55,388 nt of DNA, from the NCBI GenBank assembly GCA_041060555.1, contig JBEUDS010000023.1; one strand, given 5' to 3'. This document shows, one piece after another, positions 26,946 through 38,742 of this stretch (the first letter of the stretch is position 1; each line of letters starts with the position of its first letter). A program made the position numbers and the translations under genes. Below the pieces are notes generated by a model, which did no database searches, had not been told where the DNA came from, and was given only the letters and a program-made list of their open reading frames with translations. Origin of the DNA: CAUJIW01 sp963205175 (lineage in GTDB: Bacteria > Pseudomonadota > Alphaproteobacteria > Sphingomonadales > Sphingomonadaceae).

Positions 26946-27012
26946 CACTCCCCCCGTTCATTGTCAGTTGTTGGCGGCCATGGTAACCGGCGCCACGCGA
27001 AGAGGAAGTGCC

Positions 27013-27207
27013 ATGACGAAAAAAATTGAGCCCGCCTCAGATGAAGCCGCCGTGCCGGCGTCGCTCCCGCCTCAAGAGGCCACGGCCGTCCCGCCCGGCG
27101 GCGCCGATGCCACCGCGGCCAGTCCACGCGAAGTAGGTGGCCGCAAGGGGCCGGAACCCACCCGCTACGGCGACTGGGAAAAAGGCGGTATCTGCTCGGA
27201 CTTCTGA
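27013..27207 (+). CDS. DUF1674 protein, homologue of succinate dehydrogenase assembly factor 4
   Basis: A 64-aa protein whose C-terminus GPEPTRYGDWEKGGICSDF carries the DUF1674 signature. In mitochondria the homologue SDHAF4/Sdh8 binds the flavinylated SdhA subunit during complex II assembly; the bacterial role is presumed similar. The N-terminal half is a low-complexity Ala/Pro/Glu linker. The ATG at 27013 has AGGAAG upstream. No sdh genes are nearby. Confidence 0.88.
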   Translation: MTKKIEPASDEAAVPASLPPQEATAVPPGGADATAASPREVGGRKGPEPTRYGDWEKGGICSDF

Positions 27208-27271
27208 ACCGTCGGCACCGGCCGGCACAGGTCGGGGCATCATGAACGCCGCGACACCGGCGCGGGGTCCC

Positions 27272-27295
27272 AAAAGGAAAACGGCAGCCCTGCCG
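27272..27295 (-). terminator. Rho-independent terminator after the PEP-CTERM protease gene
   Basis: On the minus strand the stem CGGCAG-GG-CTGCCG (27282-27295) is followed by TTTTCCTTTT (27272-27281). It lies 39 bp past the stop of the protease gene. Confidence 0.75.
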
Positions 27296-27333
27296 GGCCG
27301 CCGTCCCCCCATTGTCCTGTCGTGACGTCCGCG

Positions 27334-28530
27334 TCAGGCGCGGCGGCGACGCAGGCCAAATGCCGCCATCAGCGCACCCAGGCCCATCAGGCCGTAGGTC
27401 GCCGGCTCCGGAATACGGGCCATCAGCCAGTCATAGTAAAAGGCGACCGCCGTATCGCCCGCCACTTCACCGAAGGTGGAGTTCAGCGCGCAATCGATAT
27501 CCGGGTTATTGATGATCTCGGGATTGAAGGCACCAGAGGTGTCGAACGGATCGTTCGGGTTCGGATTGAGGACGCCGTCGCAATATTCACCCCCCAGCGT
27601 GAAGCCGAACGAGTGGACGCCGGCGAGCTTGCCGTTGACGAACGCGCCGCCGCCGGAGTCGCCGCCGTCGATCAGCACTTCCTCGTCGCCCAGCCCGAGA
27701 TCCTGGTAGATGTCGGTCAGCGGATCGATATAGATCGAGCCGTCCGGCAGCAGGTAGCCATAGGGGCTTGCCCACCACGGCAGCGCGTTGTTGGCGGCAT
27801 CACCGGTGTCGAAGTCGTAGACCAGCTGGGCGCCGGTCAGATAGTCCGGGCCGAACAGGTCGGCGAGGCTGCCTTCATACAGGTTCTTGCCGATGCGGCC
27901 GTTGGCCAGGTTATCGAGGCTGAAGATGTCGCCGTTGGAACCGTCGCCGTTGCCGGTGGTGCCGTAGCTGATGTGCGTGGCGACCTCGCCGCTGGCGTCA
28001 CCATTGAACAGCTTGTAGATCTTGGTGCCCGCCGGAATGGTCTCCGACAGATGCAGCACCGCGATGTCACCGGCCGCGAAGGCGCCCTGGGCGAACTTGC
28101 CGTAGGTGGCATCATAGTAGAGCGGGTGGATGTCGATCGAGGCCACGCTGACCTGCGTGCCGTTGTAGCCGCCGAAGCGGACCTGCGGCGTGCCGTAATC
28201 GCCATACTCGTCATCGCGCGGGTCGAGACCGGAGACGCAGTGCGCGGCGGTGACGATGGTGCGGTAGCCCACCACGGTGCCCGAACAGTAGCTGTTGTAG
28301 CCGGCGTAGGGGCCGTCGACGATCGGCGTGCGCAGCATCACCGTGCCGTTCTTCTGGGCCTCCGACGGCAGATACATCGGATCCTGATAGTCGAGCGTCG
28401 TCTTGAGGTAGGTGCGGGCCGAGACCATGTCGGCGGTCAGTACGCCGGCACTGGCGGTCACCGGCAGTTGAAGGACGGCCACGGCGCACAAGGATGCACC
28501 GGCCGCCAGCGACCTAAGCAGGTACTTCAT
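27334..28530 (-). CDS. Secreted trypsin-like serine protease with PEP-CTERM sorting tail
   Basis: A 398-aa exported protein. The signal peptide is at about 1-28. A chymotrypsin-fold domain has the triad His97 in VTAAHC, Asp155 in AAGDIAVL and Ser in DGGDSGGGAF, so it should be active. The last 25 residues are a PEP-CTERM signal: PEP motif (IPEPATYG), hydrophobic helix and Arg cluster RRRRA. It is therefore likely processed by an exosortase (EpsH/XrtA type) and linked to exopolysaccharide export; no exosortase is in the window. The start at 28530 is chosen for GAGGGG 6 nt upstream. Confidence 0.9.
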   Translation of the reverse strand: MKYLLRSLAAGASLCAVAVLQLPVTASAGVLTADMVSARTYLKTTLDYQDPMYLPSEAQKNGTVMLRTPIVDGPYAGYNSYCSGTVVGYRTIVTAAHCVSGLDPRDDEYGDYGTPQVRFGGYNGTQVSVASIDIHPLYYDATYGKFAQGAFAAGDIAVLHLSETIPAGTKIYKLFNGDASGEVATHISYGTTGNGDGSNGDIFSLDNLANGRIGKNLYEGSLADLFGPDYLTGAQLVYDFDTGDAANNALPWWASPYGYLLPDGSIYIDPLTDIYQDLGLGDEEVLIDGGDSGGGAFVNGKLAGVHSFGFTLGGEYCDGVLNPNPNDPFDTSGAFNPEIINNPDIDCALNSTFGEVAGDTAVAFYYDWLMARIPEPATYGLMGLGALMAAFGLRRRRA

Positions 28531-28820
28531 GTTATTCCCCTCGTTCATTGCCCATTGGCCCACCCTGTTGTGGCGGGTCGTCACCGGTCGCTGAGTGCGG
28601 CTCGGCGCTACGCAGAATTATTCAAGAAACGCGCCAGTTTGTAACATACTGGTAACTATAATAAAATTTCAGGAGCCGCCGCAATGTCGTAAAATATCCC
28701 GACACTTTCGGTGTTTTTTTATCGCCCAGGTAGAAATGGCAACGGCCGGTCGCACATCCGACCGGCCGTCTTGCAATATTCGTTCAGGAACGGCGGCTGG
28801 CGCCGCCCTCAGGACTGGCG
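28531..28820. promoter_or_regulatory. Intergenic region: protease promoter and acs terminator
   Basis: There is no gene in these 290 bp. The part next to 28530 is unusually AT-rich (for example ATAATAAAATTT around 28660-28670) and should contain the protease promoter; TATTAT on the minus strand is a -10-like box. The acs terminator is listed separately. A short stem followed by seven T on the plus strand at about 28700-28720 is too weak to call. Confidence 0.45.
28742..28769 (-). terminator. Terminator after acs
   Basis: A perfect 11-bp stem ACGGCCGGTCG (28742-28752), 6-nt loop, and CGACCGGCCGT (28759-28769) lies 52 bp beyond the acs stop. The following minus-strand sequence is only moderately T-rich (TTGCCATTTC). 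Confidence 0.7.
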
Positions 28821-30758
<1,938 letters not shown>

Positions 30759-30893
30759 CATCTTCTCCCCAGGTCGACCCGTTATGCGGTCAATGTTCAT
30801 CCCGGGCTGACTGTGTAGTTGCCCGGGCAAATCGTTCAACGGCTAGATTCCAAGTCTTGCACCCAAACGTCACGCCCTCCAAAAGTCGCACCC

Positions 30894-30939
30894 GGTCGAC
30901 TCGCCAACGCAGTATCGTCGCAACGGCGAGTCGGTCGAC
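30894..30939. promoter_or_regulatory. Inverted repeat in the acs / EamA intergenic region
   Basis: GGTCGACTCGCC (30894-30905) faces GGCGAGTCGGTCGAC (30925-30939). The arms share 8 perfectly paired bases (GACTCGCC / GGCGAGTC) and each carries a GGTCGAC box; a third GGTCGAC is at about 30772-30778 next to the acs start. These may be operator sites; the function is inferred from symmetry only. Confidence 0.35.
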
Positions 30940-31018
30940 ACCTGCCGGTACGACAGGGCCGCCTGCGCGCAACAGGCCGGCCCATCCAACAGGACAGCAC
31001 CTTTACGACAGGACCGCC

Positions 31019-31909
31019 ATGGCCCGCCTTGCCTTTCCCGCACTGCTGCTGGGCAGTGCCTCGCTCAGCGTCGGACCGCTGATGGTGCGGGTCGCCGAGG
31101 TCGGGCCGCTGCAATCGGCGTTCTGGCGCCTGACGCTGGGGGTGCTGCCGCTGCTGCTGCTCACCCTGCTGCTGCCCGCCCAACGGCCACGCCGGCCGCT
31201 GGGCTGGAAGGCCGTGGGCGCCTTCGCGGTCGCCGGCGCCTTCTTCGCCGCCGATCTGATCGCCTGGCACATGGGCATCATGCGCACCACGCTCGCCAAC
31301 GCCTCGCTGTTCGCCAACCTGACCGGCTTCATCATGGCCGGCTACGGCCTGCTGGTGCTGGGGGAACGGCTGACCCGCAGGGTGGCGTTTCCGCTCCTCC
31401 TGGCCGCACCAGGCGTGATCCTGCTGTTCGGTGCCAGCGCCCAGGTGTCCATGGCGCATCTGACCGGCGATCTGATGTGCCTGCTGGCGGCCTTCTTCTA
31501 CACCGGCTACCTCGTCACCGTCGCGGATGTCCGCGCCCGCCAGCCGGTGCTGACGGTGCTGACGGGCGCGACCATCGCCGGGATGCTCGTCCTGCTGCCG
31601 GTGGTGGTGCTGGCCCCGGAACCGCTGCTGCCAGGCACGGCCGCCGGCTGGTTGCCGCTGCTGATGCTGGGTCTGGGCAGTCAGGTGATCGGCCAGGGCC
31701 TGATCGTCTATGCGGTCGCCCATCTCACCCCCACCGCCAGCGGCATCGGGCTGCTGCTGCAGCCGGTGATCGGCGTGGCGCTGGGCTGGGCGGTGTATGA
31801 TGAAGTCCTGTCGGTGCCGGAAATGATCGGCGCCGGCCTGCTGCTGCTGGCGCTGATCACGCGCGCCCTGCCGGCCAGACCTGCCCGTCCCGCACCAGAA
31901 GCGGAATGA
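31019..31909 (+). CDS. EamA/DMT-family membrane transporter
   Basis: A 296-aa inner-membrane protein with about ten hydrophobic helices arranged as two EamA repeats (first repeat about 5-135, second about 145-290). Family features such as a proline-poor GLLLQPVIGVALGWAVYDE near the last helices are visible. Substrates of DMT transporters are varied (metabolites, drugs, amino acids), so none is assigned. ATG 31019 has AGGA 5 nt upstream. Its 3' end overlaps the convergent Rieske gene by 53 bp. Confidence 0.88.
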   Translation: MARLAFPALLLGSASLSVGPLMVRVAEVGPLQSAFWRLTLGVLPLLLLTLLLPAQRPRRPLGWKAVGAFAVAGAFFAADLIAWHMGIMRTTLANASLFANLTGFIMAGYGLLVLGERLTRRVAFPLLLAAPGVILLFGASAQVSMAHLTGDLMCLLAAFFYTGYLVTVADVRARQPVLTVLTGATIAGMLVLLPVVVLAPEPLLPGTAAGWLPLLMLGLGSQVIGQGLIVYAVAHLTPTASGIGLLLQPVIGVALGWAVYDEVLSVPEMIGAGLLLLALITRALPARPARPAPEAE

Positions 31910-32234
31910 TCTCCAGCGCCCGGCCCTTGCACGGGCCGGAGACGCAAAGACCGGAATCGGGCTCGAACAACGCGCCGTGGGTGGCGCAGATGAGATGCCG
32001 GCCATCAAGGGTGAACACGTTGCCAGGACTGAGGTCGAGTGGCGTTCCCACATGCGGACACCGGTTGACCACCGCGCGCACGCCCGTTCCCTGGCGGTAG
32101 AGCAGCACCGGCCGGCCATCGACAAGGCACGGCAAGGCACGGCGCGCCGGCAGCGCCTCAAGCGCCGCCAGCGGCCGGGCGGCATCTTCGGCGGCCGCGC
32201 CGTCCATCGCTTGGCCCAGGCTGGGTTTCTCCAT
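31857..32234 (-). CDS. Rieske 2Fe-2S domain protein
   Basis: A 125-aa single-domain Rieske ferredoxin-like protein. The iron-sulfur ligands are Cys-His in RCPHVGTPLDL (about 59-61) and Cys-His in ICATHGALF (about 83-86). Without a partner oxygenase beside it, it may serve as an electron carrier or a nitrite-reductase-small-subunit-like protein; the role is not evident. It converges with and overlaps the EamA gene by 53 bp. Confidence 0.88.
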   Translation of the reverse strand: MEKPSLGQAMDGAAAEDAARPLAALEALPARRALPCLVDGRPVLLYRQGTGVRAVVNRCPHVGTPLDLSPGNVFTLDGRHLICATHGALFEPDSGLCVSGPCKGRALEIIPLLVRDGQVWPAGRA

Positions 32235-32362
32235 GACGCTGGTGTAGCGTGCGCCGGCCGCCCCCACAATCCGGCCACCCCCGCAATCACCACCCCTGAG
32301 CCATGCGCCCGCCGCCCTTCCTGCTGCTGACGCTTGCGCTGATGCCGGATGACCGATGGCGC

Positions 32363-33361
32363 TTAGCTGGCGGCCGGCGCGGTACGGGCGAGGAAGCCGC
32401 GCACCGCGGCAAGATAGGCCTCGCGCTGCTCGAACATCGTCGAGTGGCCGGCCCCGGCGATCTCGACGAACCGCCCGCCCGGCACCCGCGCGGCGAAGTC
32501 GCGGCAGGCCGCCGGCGTCGCCTCGTCGTAGGTGCCGGCGACGAACAGCGTCGGCGCGGCGATGCGCCCCAGCTCGGGCGTCAGGTCGAGATCCTTCAGC
32601 GTGCCGGTGGCGGAGAATTCCGACGGCCCCCACATGCCCCGGTAGAGGGCGGTGTTGAACGGCGGCGCGTCGTTGCCGGTGTCGCCGGTCGGGCACGGGT
32701 CGGCCCGGCACAGGTGGCGGCGGTTATAGACCTCGACCGCCGCCTGATAGGCCGGGCTGTCGATGGTGCCGGCCGCCTCGTGGCGGGCAATGGCGTCGCG
32801 CGCGTCCGCCGGCAGCGCCGCCACATAGGCGGCATTGTCGGCGACCCAGCGCGGGGTGGAGATCAGCGGACTGGAGAGAATCAGCGCCCGCAGCCCCGCC
32901 GGCCGGCCAATCGCGTAGCGGGCGGCGATCGTGCCACCCCAGCTGTGCCCGAGGATCGCCAGCTGCGACAGACCCAGCGCCTGGCGCAGCGCGACGATCT
33001 CGGCGACGAAACGCTCCAGCCGCCAGTTGGCCGGGTCGTTGGGGCGGTCCGCATGGCCGCTGTCGAGCTGATCATAGAGGATCACCGGTCGCTCATCGGC
33101 CAGCGCCACCAGCGGCAGCCGGGAGCGATGCTGCCCGCCCGGACCGCCATGCAGCACCAGCAGCGGCACCGCGCCGCGCGCCAGATGGCGCAGGCCATTG
33201 GCGCGATACCAGATGCGCCCGCCAGGCACCGCCACATAGCCGGCGACTTCGGGGTCGACCAGCGCCCGGGCGCGCGCCCACGGCAGCGTGGCCGCCGCCA
33301 GCGCGGTCAGCCCCCCGGCCAGCAGGCGCCCCGTTACCGCGCGTCGTGTCCAGTCGGCCAT
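32363..33361 (-). CDS. Alpha/beta hydrolase, proline-iminopeptidase type (S33), exported
   Basis: A 332-aa hydrolase. The oxyanion motif LVLHGGPGGQH (about 68-78), the nucleophile elbow GHSWGG (Ser about 142) and a C-terminal His in GAGHSTMF complete a standard triad. HGGPGG plus GHSWGG is typical of prolyl aminopeptidases and related amide hydrolases. The N-terminus has twin arginines (WTRRAVTGRLLAGGL), so it may use the Tat route to the periplasm. A GGGGAGG ribosome site precedes the ATG. Confidence 0.85.
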   Translation of the reverse strand: MADWTRRAVTGRLLAGGLTALAAATLPWARARALVDPEVAGYVAVPGGRIWYRANGLRHLARGAVPLLVLHGGPGGQHRSRLPLVALADERPVILYDQLDSGHADRPNDPANWRLERFVAEIVALRQALGLSQLAILGHSWGGTIAARYAIGRPAGLRALILSSPLISTPRWVADNAAYVAALPADARDAIARHEAAGTIDSPAYQAAVEVYNRRHLCRADPCPTGDTGNDAPPFNTALYRGMWGPSEFSATGTLKDLDLTPELGRIAAPTLFVAGTYDEATPAACRDFAARVPGGRFVEIAGAGHSTMFEQREAYLAAVRGFLARTAPAAS

Positions 33362-33441
33362 CCGCCCCTCCCCCGTTGCTTGGGCGGCAGCCTAGACCGC
33401 TGGCGGGAAATGTTGAAGTCGCGCCGACGGGTGGCCCGACG

Positions 33442-33927
33442 TCAGGCCGGCACCACGACGACGCCGTCCTCGTCGGCGACGATGGTGTCGCCGGGGCGGA
33501 TGGTGACGCCGGCGACGAACAGGGTCGCGCCGGGCGTGCCGACGCCGCGCTTCTCCGACTTGCGCGGGCAGGTGCCCAACGCCTTGATGACCACCTGATG
33601 GGCGGCGAGCTCGGCGCTGTCGCGCACCATGCCGTTGACGACGATGCCGGCCCAGCCGTTGCGCTCGGCGAGCAGACCGAGATTGCCGCCGACCATGGCG
33701 CAGCGGCGCGAGGCGCCATTGTCCACCACCAGCACCCGGCCCTCGCCGGGCTGCTCCAGCAGCGCGCGCACCTGGGTGTTGTCATCGTCGGTCGTCAGCG
33801 TCATCGCCGGGCCGGCGACGCGACGGCGGGCGCCATAGTCGATCCAGGCGGCGTCCAGCACATGCACCTGGGTGCCGCGCGCGTCGCACAGGTCGGCGGT
33901 CGGCACGAAGGCCTGGGTGTCGCTCAT
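33442..33927 (-). CDS. RraA-family protein (RNase E regulator or HMG/CHA aldolase-like)
   Basis: A 161-aa protein. Motifs GGNLGLLAERNGWAGIVVNG and VRDSAEL match the RraA family, which includes regulators of RNase E and also class II 4-hydroxy-4-methyl-2-oxoglutarate/4-carboxy-4-hydroxy-2-oxoadipate aldolases. The aldolases need a GxxxRxxxD arrangement, and GMVRD here is compatible, so either role is possible. The start MSDTQAF at 33927 is chosen for AAGGA just upstream; longer open frame exists. Confidence 0.8.
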   Translation of the reverse strand: MSDTQAFVPTADLCDARGTQVHVLDAAWIDYGARRRVAGPAMTLTTDDDNTQVRALLEQPGEGRVLVVDNGASRRCAMVGGNLGLLAERNGWAGIVVNGMVRDSAELAAHQVVIKALGTCPRKSEKRGVGTPGATLFVAGVTIRPGDTIVADEDGVVVVPA

Positions 33928-33980
33928 ATCCTTTTCCTTCTCATCGGGTCGCCACGGCGGCCTGCGGGCGCCGGACATGG

Positions 33981-34012
33981 AAAACCGGCCGCGCGGTTGC
34001 CCGCGCGGCCGG
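33981..34012 (-). terminator. Rho-independent terminator after aceA
   Basis: A perfect 12-bp GC stem CCGGCCGCGCGG (33985-33996), loop TTGC, and CCGCGCGGCCGG (34001-34012) is followed on the minus strand by TTTTCC. It lies 24 bp past the aceA stop. Confidence 0.8.
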
Positions 34013-34036
34013 CTCCTCTCCTCCCCGAACGTCTGC

Positions 34037-35326
<1,290 letters not shown>

Positions 35327-35564
35327 GGGGGAGGTTCCTTTCCGTTTAACCAATTTTTACAAATCGACGGATTTCACAGAGTCCATTTACAGAAACTATC
35401 GCACTGCACGATAGCGCGCCCGGGCTGTGAAATCCTCGATCAGCTAAGGCTTGCGTCGGTTTGCGTGAGTCGCTAGGAAAGTGCAAGTTTGTGCGCCGCC
35501 AAAAAGTGTGTGCGAGTGTATAAAGATACATGTCAAACAAGTCGAATTGTAAAGAATTGTAAAA
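35327..35564. promoter_or_regulatory. Divergent aceA / ScfR-type regulator control region with several repeat motifs
   Basis: Tandem direct repeats GAATTGTAAA at 35544-35553 and 35554-35563 lie directly before the regulator ATG. A near copy in opposite orientation (GATTTGTAAAAA on the minus strand) is at 35354-35365 beside aceA. A perfect 11-bp inverted repeat GGATTTCACAG (35369-35379) and CTGTGAAATCC (35425-35435) encloses a hairpin CTATCG-N7-CGATAG (35396-35414). The most likely reading is a set of operators for the adjacent regulator controlling both genes. Confidence 0.6.
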
Positions 35565-37010
35565 ATGAGCCTGGCAGCCCTGACCGATCGCAAACTGTTC
35601 GCCGGCCCCCGGCTGCGGCGGCTGCGCGCCCAGCTCGGCCTGACGCAAAGCCGGATGGCCGAGGAACTCGGCGTGTCGGTGAGCTATCTCAACCTCATCG
35701 AGCGCAACCAGCGGCCGCTGACCGCGCAGTTCCTGCTGCGGCTGGCCGAGGTGTTCAACCTCGATCTGCGCCAGCTGACCGGCGACGCCGATGACCGCAC
35801 GCTCGCCGACGTCGGCGAGGTGCTGGCCGACGGCCTGTTCCGCAACCTGGAAGTCGGCCGCTCGGAAATCGGCGACTTCGTGCAGACCTTCCCGGCGTTG
35901 GCCCAGGCGATCACCCGCCTCTACGGCGCCTACCGCGAGCGCGCCAGCGCCTCGGCGCTGGAATCGTCGGCGGCGGCCGCCGACAGCCGGGGCGGGGCGG
36001 ACGCCGGCGGCCCGCTGGAGCGGGTGCGCGACATCATCCAGGACCGGCGCAACCACTTCCCCGAGCTGGACGACAAGGCCGAGAACATCGCCGAGGAGTT
36101 GCGGCTGGGTGGCGACGATCTGTTCGCGGCGCTGAAGGAGCGGCTGCGCGCCAAGCACGGCATTTCGGTACGGGTGCTGCCGGTGGACGTGCTGCCCGAG
36201 TCGCTGCGCCGCTACGACTATCACCGCCGCCAGCTCCAGCTGTCCGAACTGCTCGACCCGTCGGGCCGGGTGTTCCAGGCCGCCTACCAGCTGGCCTATG
36301 CCGAGGTGCGCGCCGACATCGACCGGCTGGTGGAAGCCGCCGGGCTCGACGACCAGACCGCCCAGCAGCTGTTGCGCATCAACCTCGCCAACTACTTCGC
36401 CGCCGCCGTGATGATGCCCTACGGCCGGCTGCTGACGGCCGCCGAGCAGCTGGGCTACGACCTCACCCTGCTGGCCGCCCGCTTCGGCGCCAGCTTCGAG
36501 CAGGTGTGCCACCGGCTGACGACGCTGCAGCGCCCCGGCGCACGCGGCGTGCCGTTCTTCCTCATCCGGGTCGATCAGGCCGGCAACGTGTCGAAGCGCT
36601 ATTCCGCCGGCCGCTTCCATTTCTCCAAGTTCGGCGGCACCTGTCCGCTGTGGTCGCTGCACGGCACCTTCCGCACACCGGGCCAGATCCAGACCCAGGT
36701 GGTGGAGATGCCCGACGGCACCCGCTACTTCTCGGTCGCCCGCACCGTGCGCACCCATGTCGCCGGCTGGGGCGAGGCGGAACCGCAGTTCGCCATCGCG
36801 CTGGGCTGCGAGCTGAAATACGCCCGCCATCTGGTCTACAGCCGCGGCCTCGACCTCGATAACCCCAATGCGACGCCGATCGGCATCAACTGTGCGCTGT
36901 GCGAGCGCGAAACCTGCCGCCAGCGCAGCCAGCCGCCGGTGACCCGCCAGCTCATCGTCGATGAGCGCTCGCGCGGCTCGACGCCGTTCCGTTTCGCCGA
37001 ACCCGATTGA
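35565..37010 (+). CDS. ScfR/RamB-type transcriptional regulator (XRE + ImmA/IrrE-like + C-terminal domain)
   Basis: A 481-aa regulator of the short-chain fatty acyl responsive family. The XRE helix-turn-helix is at about 15-72 (LTQSRMAEELGVSVSYLNLIERNQR, quoted as LTQSRMAEELG and VSVSYLNLIERNQ). A central ImmA/IrrE-like domain follows, and the C-terminal DUF2083 region has four or more cysteines (GINCALCERETC) that may bind metal. Related RamB of Corynebacterium controls aceA and aceB. It lies between divergent aceA and downstream aceB (35 bp gap), so it is very likely the local regulator of the glyoxylate shunt, with repeat operators in the upstream region. The effector is probably an acyl-CoA but is not shown by sequence. 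Confidence 0.9.
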   Translation: MSLAALTDRKLFAGPRLRRLRAQLGLTQSRMAEELGVSVSYLNLIERNQRPLTAQFLLRLAEVFNLDLRQLTGDADDRTLADVGEVLADGLFRNLEVGRSEIGDFVQTFPALAQAITRLYGAYRERASASALESSAAAADSRGGADAGGPLERVRDIIQDRRNHFPELDDKAENIAEELRLGGDDLFAALKERLRAKHGISVRVLPVDVLPESLRRYDYHRRQLQLSELLDPSGRVFQAAYQLAYAEVRADIDRLVEAAGLDDQTAQQLLRINLANYFAAAVMMPYGRLLTAAEQLGYDLTLLAARFGASFEQVCHRLTTLQRPGARGVPFFLIRVDQAGNVSKRYSAGRFHFSKFGGTCPLWSLHGTFRTPGQIQTQVVEMPDGTRYFSVARTVRTHVAGWGEAEPQFAIALGCELKYARHLVYSRGLDLDNPNATPIGINCALCERETCRQRSQPPVTRQLIVDERSRGSTPFRFAEPD

Positions 37011-37045
37011 TTTTCACACATCAGGACCATCCAAGGAGACACGCC

Positions 37046-38629
37046 ATGGCCGTTCCCGGCATCCAGATCACCGGCGCGATGAAGCCCGGCTTCGACACCA
37101 TCCTCACCGACGAGGCGCTGGCCTTCGTCGCCGGCCTGCACCGCCGCTTCGAGACCACCCGCCGCGAACGCCTGGCCGCTCGCGCCGCGCTGCAGGAGAA
37201 GCTGGACGCCGGCCAGTCGCTCGACTTCCTGCCCGAGACCGCGGCAATCCGCGGCGCCGGCTGGAAGATCGGCGTGGTGCCGGCCGACCTGCAGGACCGT
37301 CGCGTCGAGATCACCGGCCCGGTGGACCGCAAGATGGTCATCAACGCGCTGAACTCCGGCGCCAAGTGCTACATGGCCTGCTTCGAGGACGCCTCGACGC
37401 CGGCGTGGGAGATCATGGTCGACGGCCAGGTCAACCTGCGCGACGCCGCCGCCGGCACCATCAGCCTGGAGGACAAGGGCAAGACCTACCAGCTCAACGC
37501 CCGGACCGCGACGCTGATCGCCCGGCCGCGCGGCTGGCACCTGATGGAAAAGCACATGCTGGTGGACGGCGAGCCGGTGGCCGGCGCGCTGTTCGATTTC
37601 GGCCTCTATTTCTTCCACAACGCCAGGGCGCTGCTGGCCAGGGGCACCGGCCCCTACTTCTACCTGCCGAAAATGGAGCATTATCTCGAAGCCCGGCTGT
37701 GGAACGACGTGTTCATCCACGCCCAGTCGGTGCTCGGGCTGCCGGTGGGCACCATCAAGGCGACGGTGCTGATCGAGACCATCCCGGCCGCCTTCCAGAC
37801 CGAGGAAATCCTGTGGGAGCTGCGTGAGCACATCGTCGCGCTCAACTGCGGCCGCTGGGACTATATCTTCAGCTACATCAAGCGCCAGCGCACCAACCCG
37901 GCCGCCGTGCTGCCGGACCGGGCGGCGGTGACCATGACCGTGCCGTTCATGCGCAACTACTCGCTGCACGTCATCCGCACCTGCCACCTGCACGGCGCCC
38001 ACGCCATGGGCGGCATGTCGGCGTTCATTCCGGTGAAGAACGACGAGGCGAAGAACCAGGCGGCGTTCGACCAGGTCCGCCGCGACAAGGAGCGCGAGGC
38101 CACCGACGGCCACGACGGCACCTGGGTCGCCCACCCGGGCCTGGTGCCGGTGGCGATGGAGGTGTTCGACCGCATCATGCCGGGCGCCAACCAGATCGAC
38201 AAAATCCCCGACATCCACGTCAAGGCGGCCGACCTGCTGACCGCCGTCGATGGCCCCAAGACCTTCCAGGGCCTGTCGATGAACGTCAACGTCGGCATCG
38301 GCTACCTGGCCTCGTGGCTGCGCGGCCAGGGCGCGGCACCGCTGCACAACCTGATGGAGGACGCCGCCACCGCCGAGATCAGCCGCACCCAGCTGTGGCA
38401 GTGGCGCAAGACCGGCACCCGGCTCGATTCCGGCGAACTGGTGGATGCGGCGCTGATCGACAAGGCCATCGGCGAGCAGATGGCGGTGTGGCAGGCGGAT
38501 GTCGGCGACAACTTCTTCGCCGCCGGCAAGTTCAAGGAAGCCGCCGAGCTGTTCCGCGAGATGACGCTGGCCGACGAGTGCCCGGAGTTCCTGACGCTGC
38601 CGGCCTACGACAGGTATTTCGCGGCCTGA
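37046..38629 (+). CDS. aceB: Malate synthase, A type
   Basis: A 527-aa glyoxylate-shunt enzyme that joins glyoxylate and acetyl-CoA to give malate and CoA. Conserved pieces include MACFEDASTPAWEI, VLIETIPAAFQTEEILWELR (quoted as VLIETIPAAFQ and TEEILWELR), NCGRWDYIFSYIK and a C-terminal NLMEDAATAEISRTQ with the conserved Asp/Glu. AAGGAG lies 9 nt before the ATG. It is 35 bp after the regulator and likely in one unit with it. Confidence 0.97.
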   Translation: MAVPGIQITGAMKPGFDTILTDEALAFVAGLHRRFETTRRERLAARAALQEKLDAGQSLDFLPETAAIRGAGWKIGVVPADLQDRRVEITGPVDRKMVINALNSGAKCYMACFEDASTPAWEIMVDGQVNLRDAAAGTISLEDKGKTYQLNARTATLIARPRGWHLMEKHMLVDGEPVAGALFDFGLYFFHNARALLARGTGPYFYLPKMEHYLEARLWNDVFIHAQSVLGLPVGTIKATVLIETIPAAFQTEEILWELREHIVALNCGRWDYIFSYIKRQRTNPAAVLPDRAAVTMTVPFMRNYSLHVIRTCHLHGAHAMGGMSAFIPVKNDEAKNQAAFDQVRRDKEREATDGHDGTWVAHPGLVPVAMEVFDRIMPGANQIDKIPDIHVKAADLLTAVDGPKTFQGLSMNVNVGIGYLASWLRGQGAAPLHNLMEDAATAEISRTQLWQWRKTGTRLDSGELVDAALIDKAIGEQMAVWQADVGDNFFAAGKFKEAAELFREMTLADECPEFLTLPAYDRYFAA

Positions 38630-38670
38630 GCGGCTTTCCCGTACGGGGAGCGACACCCCGCCGCCGCGCA

Positions 38671-38700
38671 CGCCCCGCCCCGGACATCCGGGGTGGGGCG
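38671..38700 (+). terminator. Terminator-like hairpin after aceB
   Basis: Stem CGCCCCGCCCCGG (38671-38683) and CCGGGGTGGGGCG (38688-38700) with a 4-nt loop form 13 pairs including one G-T. The following bases (TTGCCGTTGG) are not a strong T-run, so this may stop transcription only with Rho or act as a 3' end stabiliser. It lies between convergent aceB and dinB-like genes. Confidence 0.65.
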
Positions 38701-38742
38701 TTGCCGTTGGGCACGACCGCCAACGGCCTCACCCGAAGCGCC

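Noticed and set aside
28695..28722. Short stem followed by seven T on the plus strand, considered as a terminator
   Set aside because: Only about four base pairs in the stem, and no plus-strand gene ends nearby.
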